Assembly: GCF_007004735.1 (NCBI RefSeq)
Contig: NZ_SSNL01000007.1
Span: 1 to 64,000 of the forward strand
Length of the DNA: 64,000 bases
Source: Salinigranum halophilum
Lineage (GTDB): Archaea; Halobacteriota; Halobacteria; Halobacteriales; Haloferacaceae
Direction: 5' to 3'
Part shown: positions 49,744 through 59,152 of the stretch, in pieces
How positions within the stretch are numbered: the stretch's first letter is position 1
Layout: the number at the start of each line of letters is the position of its first letter
Notes under the pieces: generated by a model
Databases searched by the model: none
What the model saw: only the letters and a program-made list of their open reading frames with translations
What the model was told of the DNA's origin: nothing
Made by a program: the position numbers and the translations under genes

Positions 49744-52607
49744 CAGATTCAGACCCGGAACGAGCATCAGAGAGAGACGGTCCGACCCGCGACGGTGACT
49801 CCGTGGCCAGGACCGATGGAGGCACCGACGACCGGACCGACCCGGAGTCCGCAGACGGCGGTCCCGACCCGAACACCGACGACGGCGACGGCGAGTTGAG
49901 CGACGCTGAGGCCGAGGAGATTCTCGAAGGAATCGAGCGAAAACGGACACTCTCGGGCAGTACCGCACTCGCCGTCTCGGTCATCGGCATCGCCTTCTCG
50001 CTGTTTCAAATCTGGCTCGCCGCGCGCGGCTTCATCTTCGAGTTCTCCCTGCCCGCGGTGGGTGAGGTCAGGCTCGCCGCCCTCCAGTTGCTGCAGGTGA
50101 ACGCCATCCACGTCGCGTTCGCACTCATCCTCGCGTTCTTGCTCTTCCCGCCGACGGACGGTGGCGGGGCAATCGCGACCAGGCTCGCCCAGGTCGTGCC
50201 GGCCGTCGAGCAGCGCTTCGGTGCGTCGAACCCGATTACGAACGCGGCGAAGACGCTCCGACGAAGCGTCCGCTGGCTCGTCGTCGACGACGAGCGCGAG
50301 CGCGTGACGCCTATCGACTTCGTGTTCATGGTGCTGGCAGCGCTCACGGCGGTCTACATGGTCGTGGACTTCGGCGAGATTCAGCGGCTTCGCGTGCTGG
50401 GGCTCGACTCGGGCCGCACCATCGCGGAGTACGCCACCGGGCTGTTCGTCGCCCTCGGCGACGTCGTCCCCCCGCTCAGCTTCCTCGCGGACGTCGTCGC
50501 GGCCGTGATGGGTGTGGTCCCCTTCACGGGCGTCTCGTACGCCTTCTTCCTCGGGGCCGTCGGGACGCTCCTGGTCCTCGAGGCGACTCGACGCGCGCTC
50601 GGCGTCTACCTCATGCTCATCGTCGCGTCGTTCATCGTCTACGCCCGCTGGGGCTTCATTATCACGCCCGAAACGCCCCTCATCGGCGTGCTCTCCATCC
50701 CACAGGGCAGTTGGGCGAACATCGTCCAGAACCTCTGGTACAACACCGAGAACGGCGTGTTCGGGATTCCGGTTACGGTGTCGGTGCAGTTCATCTACAT
50801 CTTCATCCTCTTCGGCGCGTTCCTCGAGATGTCCGGCGCAGGGCAGTGGTTCATCGAACTCGCGTACTCCGCCACGGGGACGCGGAAAGGCGGCCCCGCG
50901 AAGGCGTCCATCCTCGCGTCGGGCTTCATGGGCACCATCTCCGGGTCGTCCATCGCCAACACGGTGACGACGGGCGCGTTCACCATCCCGCTGATGAAAC
51001 GCTCCGGCTACCGGCCGGAGTTCGCGGGCGCGGTCGAGGCGTCGGCGTCGTCGGGCGGGCAGATCCTCCCGCCCGTCATGGGTGCCGCGGCGTTCCTGAT
51101 GATCGAGTTCATCGGCGTGCCGTTCTCCGATATCATCATCGCCGCGACCATCCCCGCCATCGTGTTCTTCTTCGGCGTCTGGGTGATGGTCCACCTCGAG
51201 GCCTCACGGGCGAACATCGGCGGCCTCTCGCGCGACGACGTCGTCGACATCAAGCGTCACCTCTCGCGCGGGTGGTTCTACCTCGTGCCGCTCATCTTGC
51301 TGCTGTACTACCTGCTCGTCGAGCGTCTCACCGTCGCCCGGTCGGCGTGGTTCACGCTCGTCGCAATCATGGCACTCATCGCGTTCGTCGCCGCCTACAA
51401 CGAGCGAACGGGAGCCCCGCTCGTCGGGACGATTCTCGCCTTGTTCCTCGCCGAGTTGGGTGCGTTCGTCACGAGCGGCGTCGGCATCGTGGGCCTCCTT
51501 ACGGGTGCGAGCGGTGAATCTCGCACCTTCGCAGAGGCGCTCTTCGCGGCCGGTGGCACGCTGGGGACCATCATCGTCCTCGTGAGCGTCGCGTTCATGC
51601 TGTTCCGCCCGCGGAGCGACGCACCGCTTTTGAACTTCGACGACGCCGTCGACACCGCGAGCGAGCGGTTCGCCGAGGGGATTTCGCGACCGAGTCTCGC
51701 CGAGACGCGGCCGTTCCGCTACCTCACCTTCATCGGGAAGTCGATGGACTCGGGCGCGCGGACCTCGACCGAGGTCGTCGTGGCCGTCGCCGCCGCCGGC
51801 ATCATCCCCGGCGTCGTGAGCGCCACCGGACTGGGCCCGAACCTGACGGCGCTCATCAAAGCCGTCGCCGGCGGCTCCATCGTCCTCCTCTTGCTCTTTA
51901 CCGCCATCGCCTCTATCATCCTCGGGATGGGGATGCCGACGACGGTGACGTACATCATCCTCGTCTCCCTCCTGGGCCCGGCCATCGCCCAGTCGTCCGA
52001 CATTCCGCTGCTGGCGGCGCACCTGTTCATCCTCTACTTCGGCGTCATCGCCGACATCACACCACCGGTCGCGGTGGCTGCTTATGCCGCGTCGGGGGTG
52101 GCCAAATCCGACCCCTTCAGGACGGGGACGAAGGCGTTCTCCCTGTCGCTCAACAAGGCCATCGTGCCCTTCGCGTTCGCGCTCACGCCCGGTATCCTCC
52201 TGCTGCGCGGGCAGAATCAGGACTTCCGTGTGCTGAACTTCGCCGACGTGACGGAGGTGACGTACTTCCTGCCGGAGGTGGTGATACCCATCATCGGGGT
52301 GTTCGTCGGCGTGGTCGGCCTCGGAGCGACCGTCATCGGGTACTTCTACGCGCCCGTGAGTCGGGCCGAGCGCGCACTGTTCGTCGTCAGCGCCTTCTTG
52401 TTGATGGCACCGCTCCTGGTCCTCAGTGCGATTACGGACGTGCTCTCGTTCGTCGGCATCGTCCAGAACGTCGGTGAACCGCTCGTCATCGACCTCGGCC
52501 TCCGTGCGGCGGGTGGGGTGCTGTTCGCCGCACTCACGCTGAAGAACCGCGCGGCGAGCCAGAAGCAGCCCCCCCGACCCACGGGTCGCGCCGAAGCGAC
52601 CGACTGA
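49740..52607 (+). CDS. TRAP transporter fused permease (4TM/12TM)
   Basis: A 955-residue inner-membrane permease in which DctQ-like and DctM-like parts are fused. After an acidic cytoplasmic N-terminus (about 80 residues), helices begin with LALSVIGIAFSLFQIWLAARG-type sequence near 85. The DctM core has YIFILFGAFLEMSGAGQWFI, ASGFMGTISGSSIANTVTTG, EASASSGGQILPPVMGAAAF and, in the second repeat, ASIILGMGMPTTVTYIILVS and ITPPVAVAAYAASGVAKSDP. It uses the sodium gradient to import the TAXI-bound ligand. The ATG overlaps the DUF1850 stop. Confidence 0.94.
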   Translation: MTDSDPERASERDGPTRDGDSVARTDGGTDDRTDPESADGGPDPNTDDGDGELSDAEAEEILEGIERKRTLSGSTALAVSVIGIAFSLFQIWLAARGFIFEFSLPAVGEVRLAALQLLQVNAIHVAFALILAFLLFPPTDGGGAIATRLAQVVPAVEQRFGASNPITNAAKTLRRSVRWLVVDDERERVTPIDFVFMVLAALTAVYMVVDFGEIQRLRVLGLDSGRTIAEYATGLFVALGDVVPPLSFLADVVAAVMGVVPFTGVSYAFFLGAVGTLLVLEATRRALGVYLMLIVASFIVYARWGFIITPETPLIGVLSIPQGSWANIVQNLWYNTENGVFGIPVTVSVQFIYIFILFGAFLEMSGAGQWFIELAYSATGTRKGGPAKASILASGFMGTISGSSIANTVTTGAFTIPLMKRSGYRPEFAGAVEASASSGGQILPPVMGAAAFLMIEFIGVPFSDIIIAATIPAIVFFFGVWVMVHLEASRANIGGLSRDDVVDIKRHLSRGWFYLVPLILLLYYLLVERLTVARSAWFTLVAIMALIAFVAAYNERTGAPLVGTILALFLAELGAFVTSGVGIVGLLTGASGESRTFAEALFAAGGTLGTIIVLVSVAFMLFRPRSDAPLLNFDDAVDTASERFAEGISRPSLAETRPFRYLTFIGKSMDSGARTSTEVVVAVAAAGIIPGVVSATGLGPNLTALIKAVAGGSIVLLLLFTAIASIILGMGMPTTVTYIILVSLLGPAIAQSSDIPLLAAHLFILYFGVIADITPPVAVAAYAASGVAKSDPFRTGTKAFSLSLNKAIVPFAFALTPGILLLRGQNQDFRVLNFADVTEVTYFLPEVVIPIIGVFVGVVGLGATVIGYFYAPVSRAERALFVVSAFLLMAPLLVLSAITDVLSFVGIVQNVGEPLVIDLGLRAAGGVLFAALTLKNRAASQKQPPRPTGRAEATD

Positions 52608-52634
52608 GCGAACGGCGCGACCGACCCGCTCTCA

Positions 52635-53285
52635 TCACGCTCGTTTTTTCGACAACTCGACGCGTCCGCTCGTCGCGCTCCGGAGTCGGTCTCTGAGTCC
52701 GGCCGCCTCCTCGACGGGGACGCGAACCGCGAAGGAGACCTGCTCGTCGTAGTCGGCTTCGAACTCGGTCCCGGCGGATTCGAGAATCCCTCGCACCGTC
52801 CCCGAGTCGTCGTAGGTGACGACGGCCGAGAAGCGCTCGTGGGGGCGCTCCTCGACGATGCCGGCGTCGTCGACGGCGTCCTTGACCGCGCGGGAGTACG
52901 CCCGTGCCAGGCCGCCGACGCCCAGATTGGTCCCGCCGTAGTATCTGGTGACCACCGCCACGACGTTTCGAATATCCCGCTGGACGAGGACGTTCAGCGC
53001 CGGTTTTCCGGAGGAACCCGCCGGCTCCCCGTCGTCCGAACACCACTCTCTGAGGAGGACGTCCACCTTCGAGGGGTCCGCAGGCACCCGATACGAGGGC
53101 ACGTTGTGGGTCGCGTCGGGATGCTCCGATTCGACCGCCTCGATGAACGCCTCGGCGTCGGCGACCGTCTCCGCGGGCGAGACGTAGCCGATGAACTCCG
53201 AGCCGCGCACCTCGAACTCGGCCTGTCCGCGGCCCGCGACGGTGCGGTAGGTCCCGGGACCGTCGCCTGTGTCGCCGTCGGTCAT
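52635..53285 (-). CDS. IMPACT/YigZ family protein
   Basis: A 216-residue protein starting MTDGDTGDGPGTYRTVAGRG. The YigZ signature is NVVAVVTRYYGGTNLGVGGL, continuing ARAYSRAVKDAV near residue 120, with EWCSDDGEPAGSSGKPALNV before it. A C-terminal ferredoxin-like DUF1949 domain (RFSAVVTYDDSGTVRGILES) follows. IMPACT relatives bind ribosomes and GCN1-type partners in eukaryotes; the archaeal role is not established. Convergent with the TRAP permease. Confidence 0.92.
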   Translation of the reverse strand: MTDGDTGDGPGTYRTVAGRGQAEFEVRGSEFIGYVSPAETVADAEAFIEAVESEHPDATHNVPSYRVPADPSKVDVLLREWCSDDGEPAGSSGKPALNVLVQRDIRNVVAVVTRYYGGTNLGVGGLARAYSRAVKDAVDDAGIVEERPHERFSAVVTYDDSGTVRGILESAGTEFEADYDEQVSFAVRVPVEEAAGLRDRLRSATSGRVELSKKRA

Positions 53286-53588
53286 CGTTCTGCCAAAGCG
53301 TCGCCCGCAGGCGGATAAAAGGGTAGCGACCAAAATACGAGAGAGCGATGGCAGGGCGTGCGGTGGCGCGACGGGCGCGACGGTATGTCGCGCTGACACG
53401 CGAGGGACGACTGAACGACCGAGCGAAGCGAGGGAGTAAAGTAGTCGGCTGGGGAGGACTGTGGTGTCACCGCCCTGGCGGCCGCTCTCGATTTCCTCGC
53501 GAAACGGCTCCTCTCACTCACGACTGAGTCACCACGCAGCAGAGCCAGCCGAGTGCAGGACGAGCGACAACGACGCAGTGACCGCCTA
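53286..53588. other. Intergenic region with repeat copy B
   Basis: These 303 bases hold the promoter side of the IMPACT gene (ataaaagggt, 53314-53323) and copy B of the dispersed repeat (53349-53480). Nothing else is recognised. Confidence 0.6.
53349..53480. repeat. Dispersed GC-rich repeat, copy B
   Basis: The right end 53445-53480 (tcggctggggaggactgtgg onward) equals copy A at 34 of 36 bases. At 53351-53369 the block cagggcgtgcggtggcgcg is the reverse complement of copy A 45299-45318, with one base missing. The interior has gcgaagcgaggg-type short repeats. This copy lacks the left terminal inverted arm seen in copy A and may be truncated. Confidence 0.65.
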
Positions 53589-54092
53589 TTACGCGATACT
53601 CACGCGCCGCACGAAGTCCAGGTTCGACAGTTCGGTCAGCAAATCGCCGGGGATGTCGCCGTCCGTCACGAGGTAGAGTTTGGGGTCGTCGGTGAACTCG
53701 GGGTCCTCGCTGATGGTCTGCCGGATGGAGATGTCGTGGTCGGCGATGAGGGTCGTGACGCGCGCGACGATGCCCGGCGCGTCGGCGTCGTCGACTTCGA
53801 CCGTGAGCACGGTGAGGTCGAGGACGGGTGCGAGGTCCATCAGGCTCGGAATCGACGAGATGTTCTGGAAGATGCGACGGAGCTGGGGGTCCGCGAGGAT
53901 GGCGTCGGTGGTCGAGTCGACGACACGGCGGTCGACGCCGATTTCGCGGGCGATACCCGTGTTCGGAATCTCGATGCCCCCCGAGACGACCCGGCCGTCG
54001 TCGTTCACCGAGAACCCGCGTTCGAGCAGGAGGCGGATGACAGCCTGCTGGCTCGGACTCCCCTCGAACTTCCGCATGATCTCGTCGAACAT
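53589..54092 (-). CDS. ACT-domain amino-acid metabolism regulator
   Basis: A 167-residue protein. The N-terminal part is a winged-helix-like domain (RKFEGSPSQQAVIRLLLERG, GIEIPNTGIAREIGVDRRVV, STTDAILADPQLRRIFQNIS), then an ACT domain (LTVLTVEVDDADAPGIVARV, TTLIADHDISIRQTISEDPE). This matches the COG1707-type regulators of amino-acid metabolism. It is upstream of no gene in its own direction here but adjacent to hisB, so his genes are possible targets. The ligand is unknown. Confidence 0.88.
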   Translation of the reverse strand: MFDEIMRKFEGSPSQQAVIRLLLERGFSVNDDGRVVSGGIEIPNTGIAREIGVDRRVVDSTTDAILADPQLRRIFQNISSIPSLMDLAPVLDLTVLTVEVDDADAPGIVARVTTLIADHDISIRQTISEDPEFTDDPKLYLVTDGDIPGDLLTELSNLDFVRRVSIA

Positions 54093-54162
54093 CTACACCG
54101 GAGTACGACAGCGCGCCGTTTAGTCGTTTTCTGTGACTCAGTGACTGAAGCTGTCGTTCGGT

Positions 54163-54747
54163 TCAGAGGTCGCCTTTCGTGCTCGGCGTGTCGCTCCGCC
54201 GCTCGTCCAGCCTCGTGGCGTCGTCGAGCGCCCGCGCGAGCGTCTTGAACAGCGCCTCGACCTCGTGGTGGGCGTTCTGTCCGTCGACGGAGGCGTGAAG
54301 GGTGAGGCCGGCGTTCATCGCGAGCGAGAGCGCGAAGTGTCGCGCCATGTCGCTCGTGAACTCCCCCACCGAGTCCTGCGAGAACGCACCGTCGAACTCG
54401 AAGTGGGGGCGACCAGAGACGTCCACGACGACCGAGGCGACGGCCTCGTCGAGCGGGACCTTCCGGTCGGCGAAGCGGCGGATGCCGCGCTTGTCGTCGA
54501 GCGCCTCGACGAACGCCTCGCCGAGGACGATGGCGACGTCCTCGACGGTGTGGTGGTCGTCGACGTGGAGGTCGCCGTCGCACTGGACGCTCAGGTCGAA
54601 GAGGCCGTGCTTGGCGAACGCTTCGAGCATGTGGTCGAAGAAGCCGACGCCGGTGTCGACGACGCACTCCCCGTCGCCGTCGACGTCGAGCGTCAGGTCG
54701 ATGCTCGTCTCGGCCGTCTCACGGGAGACAGCGGCGGTCCGTGTCAT
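54163..54747 (-). CDS. hisB: Imidazoleglycerol-phosphate dehydratase
   Basis: This 194-residue enzyme dehydrates imidazole-glycerol phosphate in histidine synthesis. The start [20 protein letters not shown] is conserved. The Mn-binding motifs are [38 protein letters not shown], and, in the second half, [16 protein letters not shown] and [20 protein letters not shown]. Length is normal for the monofunctional enzyme. A ttctttacc box about 25-30 nt upstream fits a leaderless start. An ORB-like sequence lies further upstream. Confidence 0.96.
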   Translation of the reverse strand: MTRTAAVSRETAETSIDLTLDVDGDGECVVDTGVGFFDHMLEAFAKHGLFDLSVQCDGDLHVDDHHTVEDVAIVLGEAFVEALDDKRGIRRFADRKVPLDEAVASVVVDVSGRPHFEFDGAFSQDSVGEFTSDMARHFALSLAMNAGLTLHASVDGQNAHHEVEALFKTLARALDDATRLDERRSDTPSTKGDL

Positions 54748-54825
54748 ACCCCGGCGGAGGGGAGCGAGGGGTAAAGAAGGTTCGTCACGCGGAGCGGAAC
54801 GACGCGGTGTGAGACTCGATATCGA

Positions 54826-54840
54826 ACCCCTTTGTTTCCA
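54826..54840 (-). promoter_or_regulatory. ORB-like origin-recognition sequence
   Basis: The minus strand reads TGGAAACAAAGGGGT, which matches the core of archaeal Orc1/Cdc6 recognition boxes (TGGAAAC.AA.GGGG). I find no second copy in the window and no cdc6/orc1 gene. A single ORB at an intergenic site may be an accessory binding site or chance. Confidence 0.45.
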
Positions 54841-55013
54841 GTCGAGGGCGTGAGAAGATACCACACCGTAGGAGGAGAGAACGCCGGACGGCAGACGAAC
54901 GTCAGACGTGTGACTGACGGGAGGCGGACGAGTGAGTGAAACGTCGGCCGGTCGGGCTCGAGTCGAAACGGACCCCCTGCTCGGGCGGCTCCGCGCCGTT
55001 CGGTGTACGGGAC

Positions 55014-55736
55014 TTACTCGACGGCCTCTCTCGCCGCGTCGAGCGTGAACCGCCCCTCGTAGAGTGCGGTGCCGACGACGACAGCCGCCGCGCCGGCGTC
55101 GCGGAGGGAGACGACGTCCGAGAGGGTCGCCACGCCGCCGCTGGCGATGACGGGGATGTCGACAGCGTCGACGACGGCCTCGACGGCGTCCGTGTTGACG
55201 CCCTCCAGTTGGCCCTCGACGTCGACGTCGGTGAACAGGATTCCCGCGGCGCCGCGGTCCGCGTAGCGGCCGGCGGCGTCGGCGGGGTGAATGCCCGTTC
55301 CCTCGGTCCACCCTTCGATGACGACTTCGCCCGCCTTGGCGTCGAGCGAGACGACGACGCTCTCCGGATGCGTCTCCGAGATGTCGGCGACGATGTCGGG
55401 GTCGTTCACCGCCGCGGTCCCGAGGATGACGCGGTCGACGCCGCTGTCGAGGAGGTCGCGGGCGTCGGCAGCCGTTCGGATGCCGCCGCCGAGTTGAACC
55501 GGCACGTCGACGGCATCGACGATTGCCTCGACCGCGGCGGCGTTCTTCCGCTCGCCCTCGAACGCACCGTCGAGGTCGACGAGGTGGAGCGTCCGCGCGC
55601 CGCTGTCGACCCATCGGCGGGCGGCCTCGACCGGGTCGCCGTAGCGCTTCTCGGTGCCGCGTTCGCCCTGGACGAGCTGGACGACCTCACCGTCTTGCAT
55701 GTCGACAGCGGGGACGACCTCGAACGTCGGGAACAT
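55014..55736 (-). CDS. hisA: ProFAR isomerase (HisA)
   Basis: This 240-residue TIM-barrel enzyme isomerises ProFAR to PRFAR in histidine synthesis. The start [20 protein letters not shown] places the catalytic Asp in strand 1 (AVDMQDG). Phosphate-binding repeats are seen as [20 protein letters not shown] and [20 protein letters not shown], with the second catalytic Asp in [15 protein letters not shown]. It is separated from hisB by 266 nt. Archaeal his genes are scattered, and here hisA, hisB and hisI are all within 4.5 kb. Confidence 0.96.
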   Translation of the reverse strand: MFPTFEVVPAVDMQDGEVVQLVQGERGTEKRYGDPVEAARRWVDSGARTLHLVDLDGAFEGERKNAAAVEAIVDAVDVPVQLGGGIRTAADARDLLDSGVDRVILGTAAVNDPDIVADISETHPESVVVSLDAKAGEVVIEGWTEGTGIHPADAAGRYADRGAAGILFTDVDVEGQLEGVNTDAVEAVVDAVDIPVIASGGVATLSDVVSLRDAGAAAVVVGTALYEGRFTLDAAREAVE

Positions 55737-55862
55737 AGCGGAGCGGAGGGGGAGAGAGGTGGTAAACGCACCGACACGCGGGGGCGAAACACGTCCGCGG
55801 AGCGGCCGCGAACCGCCATCCGTTCGGAACGGCTTTGGGGGCGGGCGACACAGAAGCAGGAA

Positions 55863-57227
55863 ATGAAGATTTTCGGGTCCAGCGGGACGCGCGGGGTCGT
55901 CACCCAGGAGTTGACGCCCGCGTTCGTCCTGCGGGTGGCACAGGCCGCCGGGACCGTCTGGGACGGCGACCGCGCCGTCGTCTCCCGCGACACCCGGACC
56001 TCCGGCGAGATGTTCGCGAACGCCGCGGCCTCCGGACTGGCGAGCGCCGGACTCGACGTCGACCGCCTCGGGGTGACGCCAACGCCGGCGGTCGTCCGCT
56101 ACTGCGAGGTCGAGGCGGTGCCCGCGGTGCACATCACCGCCTCGCACAACCCCCCGGAGTACAACGGTGTCAAACTCGTCGGCGACGACGGCGTGGAGCT
56201 CACTGTCGACGTCCTCGAGGAGGTCGAAGAGCACGTGCTCGGCGAGGAGTTCGACCTGAAGCCGTGGGACGAGGTCGGTTCGGTCCGCCACGTCGACTCG
56301 GCGAACCGCGCGTACGTCGACGACCTCCTCGCGTCGGTCGACCGCGAGGCGATTACCGAGGCCGGACTGAAGGTCGCGCTCGACCCCGGACACGGGGCGG
56401 GGAGCCTCACCAGCCCCGAGTTCTTCCGCCGACTGGGCTGTGAGGTCGTGACCGTGAACGCGACGCCAGACGGGCACTTCCCCGGCCGACAGCCCGAACC
56501 CGTCGGGAGCCATCTGACCGACCTCTCGCGGCTGGTTCGTGCCTCGGACGCCGACCTCGGCGTCGCCCACGACGGCGACGCCGACCGCGCGGTGTTCGTC
56601 GACGAGACCGGCGAGTTCATCGACGGCGAGTCGTCGATGGCGGCGCTCGCGGCCGCACACCTCTCGGCGGGTGACACGTTCGTCTCGGCCGTCAACGTCT
56701 CACAGCGGGTCGTAGACGCGGTTTCGGAGGCGGGCGCGTCGCTGGAACTCACGCCCATCGGGTCGACGAACATCATCACCCACATCCGCGCGCTCCGGGC
56801 GAAGGGGGAGACGGTTCCCGTCGCCGGCGAGGGCAACGGCGGCGTCTTCTTCCCCAACTATCGCCTGGTCCGCGACGGGGCGTACATCGGCGGGAAGTTC
56901 CTCGAACTCGTCGCCGACCGACCCGCGAGCGAGGTGGTCGCTCCCTTCTCGGCGTACCACGCCGCACGGGTGAACGTCCACTACGACTCGGAGGGGGAGC
57001 TGACGGCGATGCTCGAGGCCGCCGAGGCGTACGCGAAACGCGCCGACGTCGAGCCGAACACCATCGACGGGTACCGGCTCGACTACGGCGACGCGTGGGT
57101 GCTCGTCCGCCCCTCCGGGACCGAACCCGTCATCCGAATCTACGCCGAGGCGCGGGACGCCGACCGCGCGGAGTCGCTCGCCGACGAGGTCGAATCGGCG
57201 CTCCTCGACACCCGCGACGGGGCGTAG
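55863..57227 (+). CDS. glmM: Phosphoglucosamine mutase-type phosphohexomutase
   Basis: A 454-residue alpha-D-phosphohexomutase starting MKIFGSSGTRGVVTQELTPA. The phosphoserine is in ITASHNPPEYNGVKLVG near residue 94, metal binding in VAHDGDADRAVFVDETGEF, sugar loop in GEGNGGVFFP, and the C-terminal phosphate loop VRPSGTEPVIRIYAEA. It interconverts glucosamine-6-phosphate and -1-phosphate, or other hexose phosphates; archaeal members vary. The long open frame upstream of this start is antisense to hisA and not real. Confidence 0.92.
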   Translation: MKIFGSSGTRGVVTQELTPAFVLRVAQAAGTVWDGDRAVVSRDTRTSGEMFANAAASGLASAGLDVDRLGVTPTPAVVRYCEVEAVPAVHITASHNPPEYNGVKLVGDDGVELTVDVLEEVEEHVLGEEFDLKPWDEVGSVRHVDSANRAYVDDLLASVDREAITEAGLKVALDPGHGAGSLTSPEFFRRLGCEVVTVNATPDGHFPGRQPEPVGSHLTDLSRLVRASDADLGVAHDGDADRAVFVDETGEFIDGESSMAALAAAHLSAGDTFVSAVNVSQRVVDAVSEAGASLELTPIGSTNIITHIRALRAKGETVPVAGEGNGGVFFPNYRLVRDGAYIGGKFLELVADRPASEVVAPFSAYHAARVNVHYDSEGELTAMLEAAEAYAKRADVEPNTIDGYRLDYGDAWVLVRPSGTEPVIRIYAEARDADRAESLADEVESALLDTRDGA

Positions 57228-57228
57228 G

Positions 57229-57453
57229 TCAGACGGAGAGGACGACGAACAGCAGACAGAGACTGCCGAGAACGACCAGGGCGAGTCCCCGCGAGAGCGC
57301 CCCCCGACGCACCGCCGACCGGTCGCGCGGGGCGCTGCCGAGATACGTCACCTGTAGCCGGTGGACCAGTTCCGGGTCACGGAGCCACGCGACGCCGGCG
57401 AGGACGGTCGCGACCCCGACGAACGCAGCGACGCCCGTGACGACGGTGACCAC
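57229..57453 (-). CDS. Small two-helix membrane protein
   Basis: A 74-residue protein with helices VVTGVAAFVGVATVLAGVAW and LSRGLALVVLGSLCLLFVVL, separated by a basic linker (RDPELVHRLQVTYLGSAPRD). Its stop is 1 nt from the convergent glmM stop. It begins 2 nt after the stop of the coiled-coil gene, so it may be co-transcribed with it. Function unknown. Confidence 0.75.
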   Translation of the reverse strand: MVTVVTGVAAFVGVATVLAGVAWLRDPELVHRLQVTYLGSAPRDRSAVRRGALSRGLALVVLGSLCLLFVVLSV

Positions 57454-57455
57454 GC

Positions 57456-58586
57456 TCAGGGCTCGCCGTCGTCGAGCGCCGACTGGAGACGGTCGCGCTC
57501 CGCACGCAGGTCAGCGAGTTCCGTCTCGACCGCACCCGAGGCGAGTCGGTCGCGCTCCCCGTCGGTGAGTTCGTCGCGGGCGACCACCGACTGCCGGAGG
57601 CGCTGGTAATCGTCGCGGAACGCGAGGTCACGGACGCGGCGGGCTTGCGCCACGACCGATTCGTCGGCGAACCGAGCGACGACGGCGACGAGTTCCTCCG
57701 CGAACCGACGGAGTTCGCCGGCGGCCGGCGGCGGCCAGTCGACCGTCAACGGCGTCGCGTCGAGTCGGGCGAGGTACGTCTCGTTCGTCGCGACCTTCGT
57801 CCGGAACCGGGCGGGGTCGTCGACGTAGTGGTCGAGCTTCGACTGCGAGTAGCCGGCGTACTCCAGCACCGTCGGGAGCGACTCGCGTCCGACGGGGGCC
57901 GTCTCGAGGTACGACCGGAGCGAGTCGGGCGGGGCGGTGAACTCGACGAGCGGATACGCCGTCGTGGTCCCGACCAGGTCGAGCAGGTCGCGGACGCTCT
58001 CCTCGCGGCGGAACCGCTCGAACGCGTCTGCTATCGCCTGGTTGTAGGCGGTGATGGGGTCGTGAAGCTGTTCTGTCGGTGCGTCGAGGTCGGCCGCGCC
58101 GAGGTCGAGGAGTCGCTCCCTGCGCCCGATTTCGTCGTCGAGGGTCGAGAGTCGGCGACGGACCGCCTGTCGCGTCTCGCGGAGGTGCTGGCGGGCGGCC
58201 TCGCGCTCGTCGAGCGCCTCGACGGCTTCGCGGGCGGGAGCGAGCAGGTCACGTGCCTGCTCGAAGTGTTTCACCGCGAGGCGTCGACGGTCGAGCAGTT
58301 CGTTGGCTTCCTCGAAGGCGTCGCGGGTGGGGAACTCGTCCGGTAACTCCTCGACGAGGTTCACGAACCGCTCTTCGAACTCGACGTAGGCGGCGAAGTT
58401 ACCGCTCCCCGTCGCCGTGTCCTCGTAGTTCGAGAGGAGGTCGAGCGCGTCCGCGTACGCCTCGGCGACCGCGCGGGCCTCGGACTCGCCGTACTCGTCG
58501 ACCGCCGCTTCGGCCTGGCGGAGTCGCTCACGGGCGGCTGCGAGGTCGTCGACCGTGACACCGCTGGCGGAGACAGTCTCGGCCAT
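57456..58586 (-). CDS. Haloarchaeal coiled-coil protein
   Basis: A 376-residue acidic protein, almost entirely helical, with long coiled-coil stretches (LAAARERLRQAEAAVDEYGE, ARQHLRETRQAVRRRLSTLD, ETELADLRAERDRLQSALDD). No membrane or catalytic motif is seen. It starts with an ATGA overlap on the hisI stop. It looks like a structural, SMC-like or chromosome-associated protein; I believe it is a halophile-specific DUF but cannot name it with certainty. Confidence 0.75.
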   Translation of the reverse strand: MAETVSASGVTVDDLAAARERLRQAEAAVDEYGESEARAVAEAYADALDLLSNYEDTATGSGNFAAYVEFEERFVNLVEELPDEFPTRDAFEEANELLDRRRLAVKHFEQARDLLAPAREAVEALDEREAARQHLRETRQAVRRRLSTLDDEIGRRERLLDLGAADLDAPTEQLHDPITAYNQAIADAFERFRREESVRDLLDLVGTTTAYPLVEFTAPPDSLRSYLETAPVGRESLPTVLEYAGYSQSKLDHYVDDPARFRTKVATNETYLARLDATPLTVDWPPPAAGELRRFAEELVAVVARFADESVVAQARRVRDLAFRDDYQRLRQSVVARDELTDGERDRLASGAVETELADLRAERDRLQSALDDGEP

Positions 58587-58981
58587 CAGTAGACGTCGTC
58601 GGGGTCGAACACCTGCTCACCGACGACGCCCCCGTCGGCCCGGCGGTAGAAACACGAGCGATAGCCCGTGTGACACGCCCCGCCGGACTGGTCGACGAGA
58701 TACAGCAGGGCGTCGCCGTCGCAGTCGACGCGGACCTCTCGAACGTCCTGGGTGTGCCCGCTCGTCCCGCCCTTCTCCCACAGTTCGTCGCGGCTCCGCG
58801 AGTAGTAGTGGGCGCGACCCGTCTCGAGGGTTCGCGAGAGCGCCTCTCGCGTCGCGTACGCGAGCATCAACACCTCGCCCGTCTCCGCGTCCTGGGCGAC
58901 AGCCGGGACGAGTCCGTCGTCGCCGAAGTCGAGGTCGACGCCGACCTCGGCGTCACCAACAGCGGCGTCTGCGTCACTCAT
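58586..58981 (-). CDS. hisI: Phosphoribosyl-AMP cyclohydrolase
   Basis: This 131-residue enzyme opens the PR-AMP ring in histidine synthesis. Motifs: [60 protein letters not shown], and the zinc ligands [20 protein letters not shown] with YRSCFYR. It lacks the HisE domain, as in archaea with separate hisI and hisE. A catatcgg element about 28 nt upstream suits a leaderless ATG at 58981. Its stop overlaps the start of the coiled-coil gene. Confidence 0.96.
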   Translation of the reverse strand: MSDADAAVGDAEVGVDLDFGDDGLVPAVAQDAETGEVLMLAYATREALSRTLETGRAHYYSRSRDELWEKGGTSGHTQDVREVRVDCDGDALLYLVDQSGGACHTGYRSCFYRRADGGVVGEQVFDPDDVY

Positions 58982-59152
58982 GCACTGACCGAGGAGCGTC
59001 CGGCCGATATGTCTTGTGTCGACGGACGGTTCGAACGTGAAACCGCGGCCAGTCGGGGTGATGCGCTGAAGAACGTCGGTCGGCGTGCGGCGGCGCGACG
59101 GCACACCGCCGGCCGGGTGGGAGCGTGCCGTCCGTTCGCCGCGTGACGCACC

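Noticed and set aside
54936-55862. N-terminal extension of the phosphohexomutase frame
   Set aside because: The extension overlaps hisA in antisense; the conserved start MKIFGSSGTRG is at 55863.
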